From NCBI RefSeq assembly GCF_030369635.1, contig NZ_CP128474.1, forward strand, positions 2,728,001 to 2,792,000: a stretch of DNA of 64,000 nt, read 5' to 3'. Each line of letters opens with the position of its first letter. Position 1 is the first letter of the stretch. Positions 41,844-51,991 of the stretch are shown in pieces. The translations under genes were made by a program, and so were the position numbers. The notes below the pieces were generated by a model. The model did no database searches. It saw only the letters and a program-made list of their open reading frames with translations, and was not told the origin of the DNA. Source of the stretch: Microbacterium arborescens. Its GTDB lineage: Bacteria; Actinomycetota; Actinomycetes; Actinomycetales; Microbacteriaceae.

Positions 41844-43532
41844 TCAGCGAGCACGGGCGACGCGCTGCTCGTCCCAGACCGCCTCGCCCGACTCGTAGAC
41901 GCGTCCGTCTCCACCGAAGACGACGAACCGATCGAACGAGCGCGCGAACCAGCGGTCGTGCGTGACCGCGAGGACCGTCCCCTCGAACGCGGCGAGCGCC
42001 TGCTCGAGGGCCTCGGCCGACGTGAGGTCGAGGTTGTCGGTCGGCTCGTCGAGCAGCAGCAGCGTCGCGCCGGAGAGCTCGAGCAGCAGCACCTGGAACC
42101 GCGCCTGCTGGCCGCCCGAGAGGCTGTCGAAGCTCTGCTCGGCCTGGCGGACGAGCCCGTAGCGGTCCAGCGCCGAGCTCGCGGCATCCCGTGGCATCCC
42201 GGCTCGGCGGTCGTCGCCCCGATGCAGGATCTCCAGCAGGGTGCGGCCGGCGAACTCCGGATGCCGGTGGGTCTGGGCGAACCAGCCCGGGACGACTCGC
42301 GCCCCGAGCGTGACGCTGCCGGCGTGAGCGACCGGCTCGAGGGCGGCACCGACGGTGGTGACGTGCCCGAGCAGCGCGTCGGGCGCTGTGCCGCCGGCTG
42401 CGAGCAGCCGCAGGAAGTGGGACTTCCCCGAACCGTTGGAGCCGAGCACGGCCACGCGATCGCCGAACCAGACCTCGAGGTCGAACGGCTGCATGAGGCC
42501 GATGAGCTCGAGTCCATCGGCGACGACCGCGCGCTTGCCAGTACGCGACCCGCGCAGGCGCAGCTGGAGGTTCTGCTCGGCGGGGCGTTCCTCGGGAGGA
42601 CCGGCCTCCTCGAACCGGCGCAGGCGCGTCTGGGCCGCCCGGTACCGCGAGGCGAAGTCGTCGCTCGCGGCCGCCTTCACCTTCATGTCGGCGACGAACT
42701 TCTTCAGTTTCGCGTGCTCCTCGTCCCACCGACGGCGCAGCTCGTCGAGGCGGGCCATCCGGTCGTCGCGGGCGCGGTGGTAGGTCTCGAAGCTCCCGCC
42801 GTGGACCCACGCCGTGCTGCCTGCTCCCCCGGCCTCGAGCGTCACGATGCGGTCGGCGGCGCGCGCGAGCAGCTCTCGGTCGTGCGAGACGAGCAGGACC
42901 GTCTTGGTCGTCTCGCGCAACTGCTCCTCGAGCCAGCGCTTGCCCGGGACGTCGAGGTAGTTGTCGGGCTCGTCGAGCAGGAGCACCTCATCGGGTCCGC
43001 GCAGCAGCGCCTCGAGAGCGAGCCGCTTCTGCTCGCCGCCCGACAGGGTCGTCAGCTCGCGATAGCTCGCCCGCTCGAACGGGACGCCGAGAGCCGCCGT
43101 CGTGCAGGTGTCCCATACGGTCTCGTACTCGTAGCCGCCGGCGTCGGCGTAGTCGGCGATCGCGGCGGCGTAGCGCATCTGGGTGTCGAGCTCGTCGGAG
43201 GCGATCACGGCGTTCTCGGCGTCATCCAGCTCGCGGGCGGCGAGGCGGACGCGATCGGGCGCGACCGAGATGAGCAGGTCGTGGACGGTCTCACCGGCGA
43301 CGCCGTGCCCGACGAACTGGTCCATGACCCCGAGCCCGCCGTCGATCTGGACGACGCCGCCGTGGGCCGCGGCATCCCCGCGGATGATGCGCAGCAGCGT
43401 CGTCTTTCCCGCGCCGTTCTGACCGATCAGCGCGGTCGTCGAGCCTGCGCCGACACGGAACGTCACCTCGTCGAGCAGCGGCCTGCCGTCGGGGAGGGTG
43501 TACGAGACACCTTGGATGTCGAGCGATCCCAT
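41844..43532 (-). CDS. ABC-F family ATPase
   Basis: The 562-residue protein has two ABC domains in tandem and no membrane segment, so it is an ABC-F factor acting on the ribosome. Domain 1: Walker A GQNGAGKTTLL, signature LSGGEQKRLAL, Walker B EVLLLDEPDNYLD. Domain 2: GSNGSGKSHFLRL, LSGGQQARFQ, TLLLLDEPTDNLDL. The linker (about 225-300) is a charged coiled coil. It could be an EttA-like factor or a ribosome-protection factor; the sequence alone does not decide. The ATG at 43532 was chosen by homology. Confidence 0.92.
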   Translation of the reverse strand: MGSLDIQGVSYTLPDGRPLLDEVTFRVGAGSTTALIGQNGAGKTTLLRIIRGDAAAHGGVVQIDGGLGVMDQFVGHGVAGETVHDLLISVAPDRVRLAARELDDAENAVIASDELDTQMRYAAAIADYADAGGYEYETVWDTCTTAALGVPFERASYRELTTLSGGEQKRLALEALLRGPDEVLLLDEPDNYLDVPGKRWLEEQLRETTKTVLLVSHDRELLARAADRIVTLEAGGAGSTAWVHGGSFETYHRARDDRMARLDELRRRWDEEHAKLKKFVADMKVKAAASDDFASRYRAAQTRLRRFEEAGPPEERPAEQNLQLRLRGSRTGKRAVVADGLELIGLMQPFDLEVWFGDRVAVLGSNGSGKSHFLRLLAAGGTAPDALLGHVTTVGAALEPVAHAGSVTLGARVVPGWFAQTHRHPEFAGRTLLEILHRGDDRRAGMPRDAASSALDRYGLVRQAEQSFDSLSGGQQARFQVLLLELSGATLLLLDEPTDNLDLTSAEALEQALAAFEGTVLAVTHDRWFARSFDRFVVFGGDGRVYESGEAVWDEQRVARAR

Positions 43533-43602
43533 CGTGGACCGGGCCTTTCCGCTCCACTGCGGAGCCGACCAGGCTATCGCATCGCGGCGCGCGCCCGCGT
43601 AC

Positions 43603-43670
43603 CTCGGAGAATCGGACGAGACTCGGATGCTGGGGCCGAATGCGTCCGAGAATGACGCGATTCTCCGAAG
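43603..43670. repeat. Intergenic hairpin, family B copy 2
   Basis: Left arm 43603-43629 and right arm 43642-43670 pair imperfectly, with the outer CTCGGAGAATCG / CGATTCTCCGAAG segments conserved with the other family B copies. It lies in the divergent gap between an ABC-F gene and the flavin oxidase, where it cannot be a simple terminator. Confidence 0.7.
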
Positions 43671-43720
43671 TCGGCCGTAATCGCGCACGGCGGCGCGGCG
43701 GCGGGTGGGATGCTGGCCGC

Positions 43721-44833
43721 ATGAGTCGCATCGTGATCATCGGCGCCGGCGTCATGGGCCTCGCCACCGCATGGGCACTGACCCGGCGCGGTGAACGGCC
43801 CATCGTGCTCGAGCGCTTCGGGCGCGGACACACGCACGGGGCCTCGCACGGCGAGACACGCAACTTCAACAACGCCTACGCCGACACCCACTACCTCGAC
43901 CTGCTGCAGCGAGCGCGCGAGGGCTGGGATGCGCTCGGCGAGGTCGGCGGCGAGCCACTGCTGCGGCGGCACGGGCTCGTGACCCACGGGGTCGGCAGTG
44001 ACCTCGGCGGCGCCGCCGACGGCGACGCGGGGCTCGAGACGATCGCCCGGAGCCTGCGCGAACGCGGCATCCCGGTCGAGATGCTCGCGGCGGCGGAGGC
44101 GGGTGCGCGCTGGCCCGGGATGCGGTTCGAGACGGATGTGCTGTTCTCGTCGGACGCCGGTGTCGCGCGGGCGTCGGCGGCGATGCTCGAGCTCGAGCGG
44201 CGCGTGCTCGCCGCCGGTGGAGAGGTGCGCTGGGGCGCGCCGGTGACGGGGGTCGACGACCTCGGCGAGCGCGGCGCGCGCGTGCAGCTCGCAGACGGAG
44301 GAGAGATCGAGGCGGATGTCGTCGTCGCGACGGTCGGCGCCTGGACCGAGCGCCTGCTGCGCGGCATCCGCTTGCCGCGCCTGACGGTGACCGAAGAGAC
44401 TCCGGCGCATTTCGCTCCGACGACCGGCCCGTGGCCCTCGTTCAACCATCGGCTCGACCCGGCGCGCTACCCGGCGCCGGTCTACGGCATGCCGACGCCG
44501 GGCGAAGGCGTGAAGGTCGGATTCCACCGCGTCGGAGACGTCGTCGACCCTGACGAGCGGCCCCACCGTGTGACGCACCACGACACGCTCGTCGACTACG
44601 TGCGCGAATGGATGCCGGGCCTCGACCCGGGCTCCGCTGTACACCTGTCGTGCACCTACACCTCGACCGATGACAGCGCGTTCGTGCTCGACCGCGTCGG
44701 CTCGGTCGTGGTGGGCGCGGGGTTCTCGGGCCACGGCTTCAAGTTCGCGCCCGGTGTCGGGGCGACTCTCGCCGACCTCGCCCTCGATGCGGCGGCTCGC
44801 GCGGCCGCGCCGTTCCGGCTGCCCGCGGCCTGA
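43721..44833 (+). CDS. FAD-dependent amine oxidase, monomeric sarcosine oxidase/MTOX type
   Basis: The 370-residue flavoprotein has the N-terminal dinucleotide fold VIIGAGVMGLATAWAL, the substrate-side segment FNNAYADTHYLDL and the C-terminal GAGFSGHGFKFAPGVG. Cys311 in LSCTYTSTDD stands where sarcosine oxidases attach FAD covalently. It would oxidise an N-methyl amino acid to aldehyde and amine with hydrogen peroxide as product; sarcosine, N-methyltryptophan or another amine are all possible. It is alone on the plus strand, with family B hairpins on both sides. Confidence 0.88.
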   Translation: MSRIVIIGAGVMGLATAWALTRRGERPIVLERFGRGHTHGASHGETRNFNNAYADTHYLDLLQRAREGWDALGEVGGEPLLRRHGLVTHGVGSDLGGAADGDAGLETIARSLRERGIPVEMLAAAEAGARWPGMRFETDVLFSSDAGVARASAAMLELERRVLAAGGEVRWGAPVTGVDDLGERGARVQLADGGEIEADVVVATVGAWTERLLRGIRLPRLTVTEETPAHFAPTTGPWPSFNHRLDPARYPAPVYGMPTPGEGVKVGFHRVGDVVDPDERPHRVTHHDTLVDYVREWMPGLDPGSAVHLSCTYTSTDDSAFVLDRVGSVVVGAGFSGHGFKFAPGVGATLADLALDAAARAAAPFRLPAA

Positions 44834-44850
44834 ACGCGGGCGAGGGCGGC

Positions 44851-44950
44851 GCGAAGTTCGGAGGATGCGGCGAAGTTCGGAGGATGCGGCGAAGTTCGGA
44901 CCGATCGGCTCGATCCCTCCGAGTTCGACGCGATTCTCCGTAGTTCGCGG
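44851..44950. repeat. Intergenic hairpin, family B copy 3, with 19-base direct repeats
   Basis: The 19-base unit CGAAGTTCGGAGGATGCGG occurs at 44852-44870 and 44871-44889, with a partial third copy at 44890-44900. The right arm, about 44917-44949, is the inverted copy of the left two units. It lies between the convergent ends of the flavin oxidase and the DUF559-type nuclease gene. Confidence 0.75.
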
Positions 44951-44971
44951 GCAGTCCCCGCGCGGCGCGAC

Positions 44972-45838
44972 TCACGGCCACAGGTGGAGTCGCTGAGCGA
45001 GAGCGCGCTGCAGGGTGCGCTGGACGGCGGCACGCTCGTGCACCACCTGCCGGTACGTGAAGCGCAGCACCGTGTAGCCGCGCAGCCGCAGCTCGGCGTC
45101 GTGGGCGACGTCCGCGGTGCGCTGCGCGCTCGAGGAGTGGAACGCGAATCCGTCGACCTGAACGACCAGCGCCTCGCCGATGAGGCCGTCGACGAATCGG
45201 CCGGCGATGCGGGCCTGTTGCACGACGGCGACACCGCGCTCGCGTAAGGGGGCGAAGATCAGCGTCTCCAGGCCGGAGTCGGATAGTCCCGTCACAGCGG
45301 AGGCGAGCTCACGCGCGGCGATGGAGGTCCAGGGCACCGCGCGCAGAGCTTCGGGCGCCAGAGCTTCGGCGCGGGATGCCGATTCCCACACCACGAGCGC
45401 CTCGTCGCGCGACAGGCATTGGGCGATGTGGCCGAGAGCGTCCTCGATCCCGGCTTCGAGATCCGACCGCGCGACGGGGCAGAGCGCCCGCGTCCAGTGG
45501 GCGCTGACGTCGGCGCCGATGAGGCCCGATGACGAGGCGCGCGGCAAGAGGTGGACGTGGTGTCGTTCGCGAATGCCGTCGGGAACCCACCAGCCGCGCC
45601 GCCGCGCGAGCGAGACGCACGTGAGCCTGCCGCCGGCGGATGCCGCGGCGAGCAGGTCGTGCGGAGCCCCGGCGGAGACGCACCACGCGCGGCGCACCAT
45701 CCGCAGTCCGCCTCCGGCCACGGCCTCGCGCAGCACGCGCACCGGGAACCCGGCTGCGAGCACCGCGCTGCGATGCGCGATACCGCCGGCGGCATCCACC
45801 CAGTCGGCCACTTCGGAGGGAGCAGGACGGCGCGGCAT
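44972..45838 (-). CDS. DUF559-type nuclease-like protein with AbiEi-like N-terminus
   Basis: The 288-residue protein has an N-terminal winged-helix region (about 5-60) resembling AbiEi-type antitoxin heads, a middle part, and a C-terminal DUF559/Vsr-like PD-(D/E)XK region. Candidate catalytic residues are Glu191 (LSDSGLETL), Asp217 (GRFVDGLIG) and Gln227-x-Asp229 (VQVDGFAFH). The stretch HDAELRLRGYTVLRF is the usual closing motif. Gln227 replaces the Glu most DUF559 proteins have. The function is unknown. It is bracketed by family B hairpins and starts with MPRRP like the second such gene at 51992. Confidence 0.8.
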   Translation of the reverse strand: MPRRPAPSEVADWVDAAGGIAHRSAVLAAGFPVRVLREAVAGGGLRMVRRAWCVSAGAPHDLLAAASAGGRLTCVSLARRRGWWVPDGIRERHHVHLLPRASSSGLIGADVSAHWTRALCPVARSDLEAGIEDALGHIAQCLSRDEALVVWESASRAEALAPEALRAVPWTSIAARELASAVTGLSDSGLETLIFAPLRERGVAVVQQARIAGRFVDGLIGEALVVQVDGFAFHSSSAQRTADVAHDAELRLRGYTVLRFTYRQVVHERAAVQRTLQRALAQRLHLWP

Positions 45839-45941
45839 CCCGTCATCGTGACGGCGCTTCGCCGCCGCGCGGCATCCGGACCCGAGAACTCGGGACGACA
45901 GCGCGCCACGGCGAGCTGGGGAGGAGCCGCCGCGCACGTCC

Positions 45942-46014
45942 TTCGTCGGAGAATGCGACGAAGGACGGACGATCCGCGGGGATCGGTCCGACCTTCGTCA
46001 GAATCTCCGAGCTT
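45942..46014. repeat. Intergenic hairpin, family B copy 4
   Basis: Arms at about 45942-45974 and 45981-46014 are inverted copies with several mismatches; the outer GTCGGAGAATGCGACGAAGG and its partner carry the family core. It stands between the guaB stop and the start of the nuclease gene. Confidence 0.75.
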
Positions 46015-46026
46015 CGGGCCCGGGGG

Positions 46027-47550
<1,524 letters not shown>

Positions 47551-47556
47551 TCAACG

Positions 47557-47562
47557 ATTCTA
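47557..47562 (-). promoter_or_regulatory. Possible -10 element of guaB
   Basis: On the minus strand TAGAAT lies about 25 bases before the guaB start, giving a short leader. No clear -35 was found at 17-18 bases. Confidence 0.3.
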
Positions 47563-47623
47563 AGCGCCCGGCGCCGCGCGGCATTCCCGCGCCCGAGATC
47601 CGCGAAACGACACACCGCATTCG

Positions 47624-47654
47624 TTGTTGCGCACCGGAAACACGCAAGCAACAA
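47624..47654. promoter_or_regulatory. Inverted repeat in the guaB/livH divergent region
   Basis: TTGTTGC (47624-47630) and GCAACAA (47648-47654) form a 7-base inverted repeat with a 17-base centre, 85 bases before livH. It could be an operator for the amino-acid transporter; this is a guess. Confidence 0.3.
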
Positions 47655-47738
47655 TCAGCGCATACGTTCAGGTGTCGCCGAAGCCACCAGCAGAACCGGT
47701 ACCTCTCGGCGTTCGTCCACTTATCTCAGGAGGTGCCA

Positions 47739-49058
47739 GTGGCGATCACTTCGATGACGCGCGCTGCTCGTCGCCCGAGGCGCATGTTCTCGACGTTGAT
47801 CGCCGGCCTCCTGGCCGCCGTGGCGTTCCTGGGCATCGCCTCCCCCGCCCTCGCCGCAGGCGACGACGCCGAGTCGTTGCCGTTCACGATCGCGGGCAAC
47901 GTCCGCACCGGCGGTGAACCCGTCGAGGGAGTCACCATCGTCGTGACCGGCGGCGACTTCGAAGCCGAAGGCGAGACGAACGAGAGAGGCAGCTTCTCGA
48001 TCGGCGTTCCGACCAAGGACGTCGCCTACACCGTCGAGCTCGTCGAAGACAGCCTCCCCTCGGGGGTGTCGGTTCCGGAGGGCTTCGAGCCCACCATCGA
48101 GGTGGAGTTCGGCGCGACCAGCACGATCACGCGCAACTTCACCCTCGAAGCGGCCGAGCGGCAGACGACGAGCTTCGTCGACCAGCTGCTCTCCCGCGCG
48201 GTCAACGGGCTGAACTTCGGTCTCATGCTGGCCCTCGCCGCGATCGGCCTCTCGCTCGTGTTCGGCACGACGGGACTGTCGAACTTCGCCCACGGCGAGA
48301 TGGTCACCTTCGGCGCGCTCGCCGCGCTGCTGTTCTCAGCCGGTTTCAGCCTGCCGATCTGGATCGCGATCCCGTTGGCGGTCGCCGTGTCGGCGCTGTT
48401 CGGGCTGACGATGGATGCCGGCCTGTGGCGACCGCTGCGACGCCGCGGCCTCGGCACCGTGCAGCTCATGATCGTCTCGATCGGCCTCTCGCTCGCGCTG
48501 CGCTACGTCTTCCAGATGTTCGTCGGCGGCGGGACGGCGCAGCTCCCCGGCGGTTCGACCTCGGTCATCCCCGGACTCGGCCCCGTCCGTCTCACCCTCA
48601 CCGACGTGATCAGCATGGGTGTCTCACTCGTGGTCATCGCCGGCTTCGCCTGGTGGCTGATGCGCACGAGGATCGGCCGCGCGACCCGGGCCGTCTCGGA
48701 CAACCCCTCGCTCGCCGCGGCCAGCGGCATCGACGTCGACGCGGTGGTCCGGGTCGTCTGGGTGGTCGCCGCAGCCCTCGCCGGCCTGTCCGGTGTGCTG
48801 TGGGCCTACTTCCGCCCGGGCATCAAGTGGGACATGGGCACCAGCATCCTGCTGCTCATCTTCGCCGCCGTCACGCTCGGCGGTCTCGGGACCGCCTTCG
48901 GCGCGCTCGTGGGCGCCATCATCGTGGGGCTCCTCGTCGAGGTGTCGACGCTGTGGATCCCCTCCGACCTCAAGTACGTCGGCGCGCTGGTCGTGCTGAT
49001 CGTCATCCTGCTGTTCCGCCCGCAGGGTCTCCTCGGGCGCCGAGAGCGAATCGGATAG
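47739..49058 (+). CDS. livH: Branched-chain amino acid ABC permease (LivH) with N-terminal ectodomain
   Basis: The 439-residue protein is LivH with an unusual extra front part. Residues 1-40 look like a signal peptide (FSTLIAGLLAAVAFLGIASP then ALAAGDD). Residues about 48-135 form a carboxypeptidase-regulatory-like beta domain (GNVRTGGEPVEGVTIVVTGG and NERGSFSIG). From about 155 the normal LivH permease follows (LALAAIGLSLVFGTTGLSNF, GVLWAYFRP). LivH normally begins near the first helix, so the ectodomain is an extension, probably outside the cell. The GTG at 47739 is preceded by AGGAGG. It is the first gene of livHMGF. Confidence 0.92.
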   Translation: MAITSMTRAARRPRRMFSTLIAGLLAAVAFLGIASPALAAGDDAESLPFTIAGNVRTGGEPVEGVTIVVTGGDFEAEGETNERGSFSIGVPTKDVAYTVELVEDSLPSGVSVPEGFEPTIEVEFGATSTITRNFTLEAAERQTTSFVDQLLSRAVNGLNFGLMLALAAIGLSLVFGTTGLSNFAHGEMVTFGALAALLFSAGFSLPIWIAIPLAVAVSALFGLTMDAGLWRPLRRRGLGTVQLMIVSIGLSLALRYVFQMFVGGGTAQLPGGSTSVIPGLGPVRLTLTDVISMGVSLVVIAGFAWWLMRTRIGRATRAVSDNPSLAAASGIDVDAVVRVVWVVAAALAGLSGVLWAYFRPGIKWDMGTSILLLIFAAVTLGGLGTAFGALVGAIIVGLLVEVSTLWIPSDLKYVGALVVLIVILLFRPQGLLGRRERIG

Positions 49059-49063
49059 GCATC

Positions 49064-50044
49064 GTGAACTTCCTTCAGATCCTCAGCAACACCGCGGCGC
49101 AGATCCTCGCCCCGGCGACCCTCGGGTACATCCTCGCCGCCATCGGCCTCTCGGTTCACTTCGGCTTCGCGGGCCTGCTGAACATGGGTGTCGCCGGGTT
49201 CATGGCGATCGGCGCCTACGGGTTCGCCATCTCGATCCTCACCTTCGGGCTCGCGTGGCCGGTGGCAGCGCTCGTCGGCCTCATCGCCGCCGTGATCTTC
49301 GCGCTCGTCATGGGCATCCCGACCCTCCGGCTGCGCGGCGACTACCTCGCGATCGTGACGATCGCAGCTGCCGAGGTGCTGCGCCTGCTCTTCCTGACGT
49401 CGGCGTTCCGCAACCAGACGGGATCGGCCGACGGTCTCTCGGGCTTCCAGGCCGGATTCCGCGCCAGCAACCCGCTTCCTCCCGGTCGGTGGGGTTTCGG
49501 GCCGTGGACCTACCAGTCGGACCAGTGGTGGGTCATCATCGTCGGGATCATCACGATCGCGATCGTGGTCGTGCTGGTCTGGCTGCTCATGAGCAGCCCG
49601 TGGGGGCGCGTCATCCGCGGCATCCGCGAGGACGAGGACGCCGTGCGCTCGCTCGGTAAGAACGTCTTCGCCTTCAAGATGCAGGCGCTCATCGTCGGCG
49701 GCGTCATCATCGCGGCGGGCGGCATCGTCACCGCCATGGGGACCAACGTCAACCCGAACGTCTACGTCACCTCGCAGACGTTCTACGTCTGGACGGCGCT
49801 GCTGCTCGGCGGCGCGGCCACCATCTTCGGCCCGGTGCTCGGCGCCGTGCTCTTCTGGGTGGTGCGCGCGTTCCTGTCGAACCTGCTGCCGGCCCTCGTC
49901 AACATCGGCTGGCTGCCGTTCCTGACCAGCGAGCAGAGCCAGATGCTCGTGTTCGTGCTGGTCGGCGTCGCGCTCATGCTGCTGGTGATCTTCCGCCCGC
50001 AGGGCATCCTCGGAAGCAAGAAGGAGCTGACCTTTGTCCGCTGA
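49064..50044 (+). CDS. livM: Branched-chain amino acid ABC permease LivM
   Basis: The 326-residue permease has about nine helices; LAAIGLSVHFGFAGLLNMGV is the LivM head, and the helical end closes with FRPQGILGSKKEL. The GTG at 49064 is five bases after livH. Cytoplasmic loop residues include IRGIREDEDAVRSLGKNVF. It pairs with LivH as the transport channel; the substrate is usually a branched-chain amino acid but urea or other amides are possible. Confidence 0.93.
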   Translation: MNFLQILSNTAAQILAPATLGYILAAIGLSVHFGFAGLLNMGVAGFMAIGAYGFAISILTFGLAWPVAALVGLIAAVIFALVMGIPTLRLRGDYLAIVTIAAAEVLRLLFLTSAFRNQTGSADGLSGFQAGFRASNPLPPGRWGFGPWTYQSDQWWVIIVGIITIAIVVVLVWLLMSSPWGRVIRGIREDEDAVRSLGKNVFAFKMQALIVGGVIIAAGGIVTAMGTNVNPNVYVTSQTFYVWTALLLGGAATIFGPVLGAVLFWVVRAFLSNLLPALVNIGWLPFLTSEQSQMLVFVLVGVALMLLVIFRPQGILGSKKELTFVR

Positions 50045-51071
50045 TGTCGTACCCCCGACGCCGCGCCCCAAGGCGACCGGCCTGCACAAAGACGACGGCA
50101 GCGGCGAGGTCCGCCCCGGCGTCGCGAAGAACGACCCCATCATCGTCGCCGACGGCGTCAAGCGCGTCTTCGGCGGCCTGACCGCGGTCGATGTCGAGCA
50201 CCTCGAGATTCCGCGCGGTGCCATCACCGCCCTGATCGGACCGAATGGCGCCGGCAAGACCACGCTGTTCAACCTCCTCACCGGCTTCGACAAGCCCAAC
50301 GCGGGGTCGTGGTCGTTCGACGGGACCAACCTGGCCGGCATCCCCGCCTTCAAGGCGGCCCGCATGGGCCAGGTGCGCACGTTCCAGCTGACGAAGTCGC
50401 TCGGCCTGCTCACGGTGCTCGAGAACATGAAGCTCGGTGCCCCGAAGCAGACCGGCGAGGGGATCTTCGCCGGCATCCTCCCCTTCCTCTGGCGCAAGCA
50501 GGAGGCGGAGATCGAGGAGAAGGCGCGGGGCCTGCTCGCGCGGTTCAAGCTCGACACGAAAGAGAAGGACTTCGCCGCGTCGCTCTCGGGCGGACAGCGC
50601 AAGCTCCTCGAGATGGCCCGTGCGCTCATGAGCGATCCCGTGCTCGTCATGCTCGACGAGCCGATGGCCGGGGTGAACCCCGCGCTGACGCAGTCGTTGC
50701 TCGACCACATCCTCGACCTGAAGGACCTCGGCATGACCGTGGTCTTCGTCGAGCACGACATGCACATGGTGCGCCACATCGCCGACTGGGTGGTCGTGAT
50801 GGCCGAAGGACGCGTCGTCGCCGAGGGCCCGCCCGACACCGTGATGCAGAACCCCGCCGTGATCGACGCGTATCTCGGCGCGCATCAGGACGTCGACCTC
50901 GGCGTCGTGACGGGCCGCCACGCCGGCGAGCTGCCGCCCGAGGCGGAAGAGCTCGTCGAGACCGTGCACGAGCTCGACCAGGCGATCGTAGAGGCGCCGA
51001 CCACGGATGCCGCGGGTGTTCCGGATGCCGCGGATGCCGCGGATGCCGACAAGGATGGGGACCGCAAGTGA
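50034..51071 (+). CDS. livG: Branched-chain amino acid ABC ATPase LivG
   Basis: The 345-residue ATPase starts with TTG at 50034, with AAGGAG eight bases upstream, overlapping livM by 11 bases. Walker A is GPNGAGKTTLFNLL, the signature LSGGQRKLLEMARALM, Walker B VLVMLDEPMAGVN and the switch His in VEHDMHMV. A 35-residue N-terminal extension and a C-terminal Ala/Asp-rich tail of about 50 residues are unusual; the tail ends in imperfect 9-base DNA repeats (GGATGCCGC) encoding DAADAAD. Confidence 0.93.
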   Translation: MSADVVPPTPRPKATGLHKDDGSGEVRPGVAKNDPIIVADGVKRVFGGLTAVDVEHLEIPRGAITALIGPNGAGKTTLFNLLTGFDKPNAGSWSFDGTNLAGIPAFKAARMGQVRTFQLTKSLGLLTVLENMKLGAPKQTGEGIFAGILPFLWRKQEAEIEEKARGLLARFKLDTKEKDFAASLSGGQRKLLEMARALMSDPVLVMLDEPMAGVNPALTQSLLDHILDLKDLGMTVVFVEHDMHMVRHIADWVVVMAEGRVVAEGPPDTVMQNPAVIDAYLGAHQDVDLGVVTGRHAGELPPEAEELVETVHELDQAIVEAPTTDAAGVPDAADAADADKDGDRK

Positions 51072-51790
51072 CCGAGAACGTCGTCGAGCTGTCCGACGTG
51101 CACGCGGGGTATCTGCCCGGCGTGAACATCCTCAACGGCGCGAACCTCACCGCCGCCCCCGGTGAGCTCGTGGGGATCATCGGCCCGAACGGCGCCGGCA
51201 AGTCCACGATGCTCAAGGCGATCTTCGGTCAGGTGAAGGTGCGCTCCGGTTCGGTGAAGCTGAACGGCGAGGAGATCACGGGGCTGCGCGCCAACAAGCT
51301 CGTCTCGAAGGGCGTCGGCTTCGTGCCGCAGACGAACAACGTCTTCCCGAGCCTGACGATCGCCGAGAACCTGCAGATGGGGGCGTACCAGCGACCGAAG
51401 GTCGTCGCGGAGCGCACCGACTTCGTGACATCCATCTTCCCCGATCTCGCCAAGCGGCTGCAGCAGCGGGCGGGATCGCTGTCGGGCGGCGAACGTCAGA
51501 TGGTCGCCATGGGGCGCGCGCTCATGATGGACCCGTACGTCCTGCTGCTCGACGAGCCGTCGGCGGGCCTGTCGCCGTCGCGTCAGGACGAGGCGTTCCT
51601 GCGGGTGTCGGAGATCAACAAGGCGGGCGTGACGACGATCATGGTCGAGCAGAACGCCCGGCGCTGCCTGCAGATCTGCGACCGCGGGTACGTCCTCGAC
51701 CAGGGTCGCGACGCCTACACGGGGACCGGCCGCGAGCTGCTCAACGACCCCAAGGTCATCGGCCTGTACCTCGGCACCCTGGGCACCTGA
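51068..51790 (+). CDS. livF: Branched-chain amino acid ABC ATPase LivF
   Basis: The 240-residue ATPase is the second energising subunit. Walker A is GPNGAGKSTMLKAI, signature LSGGERQMVAMGRALM, Walker B VLLLDEPSAGLSP, and the LivF-type sequence FVPQTNNVFPSLTI is clear. GTG overlaps the livG stop as GTGA. A family A hairpin after the stop may end the operon. Confidence 0.94.
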   Translation: MTENVVELSDVHAGYLPGVNILNGANLTAAPGELVGIIGPNGAGKSTMLKAIFGQVKVRSGSVKLNGEEITGLRANKLVSKGVGFVPQTNNVFPSLTIAENLQMGAYQRPKVVAERTDFVTSIFPDLAKRLQQRAGSLSGGERQMVAMGRALMMDPYVLLLDEPSAGLSPSRQDEAFLRVSEINKAGVTTIMVEQNARRCLQICDRGYVLDQGRDAYTGTGRELLNDPKVIGLYLGTLGT

Positions 51791-51791
51791 C

Positions 51792-51829
51792 GCCTGGTTT
51801 GGCTGGCTTCGCCTGGTTTGGCTGGCTTC
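51792..51829. repeat. 19-base tandem direct repeat after livF
   Basis: GCCTGGTTTGGCTGGCTTC occurs twice head to tail (51792-51810 and 51811-51829) and runs straight into the left arm of the hairpin. Confidence 0.85.
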
Positions 51830-51886
51830 GCCTGGCAGTTCTCGCCCCTTCTCACACGCGGAAGGGGCCTGAGCTGCCAGGCGAAG
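51826..51886. repeat. Intergenic hairpin, family A copy 2
   Basis: Left arm 51826-51851 and right arm 51861-51886 (26 bases each) are inverted copies with three mismatches around a 9-base loop. It has the TTCGCCTGGCAG core. It lies between livF and the second DUF559-type gene. Confidence 0.85.
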
Positions 51887-51991
51887 TGCATTTGACGGCG
51901 GCGCTCCTCCCCCACGAGAGAGCTGGGTGGGATGTGCACAGGCGGGGACGCCCGCCCACACGCGGGCCGCGGCCGCCCGCAGGATGAGGGA

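Noticed and set aside
40497..43655. Plus-strand frame of about 1050 codons over guaB3 and the ABC-F gene
   Set aside because: It is antisense to two well-conserved genes and its protein shows no fold or motif.
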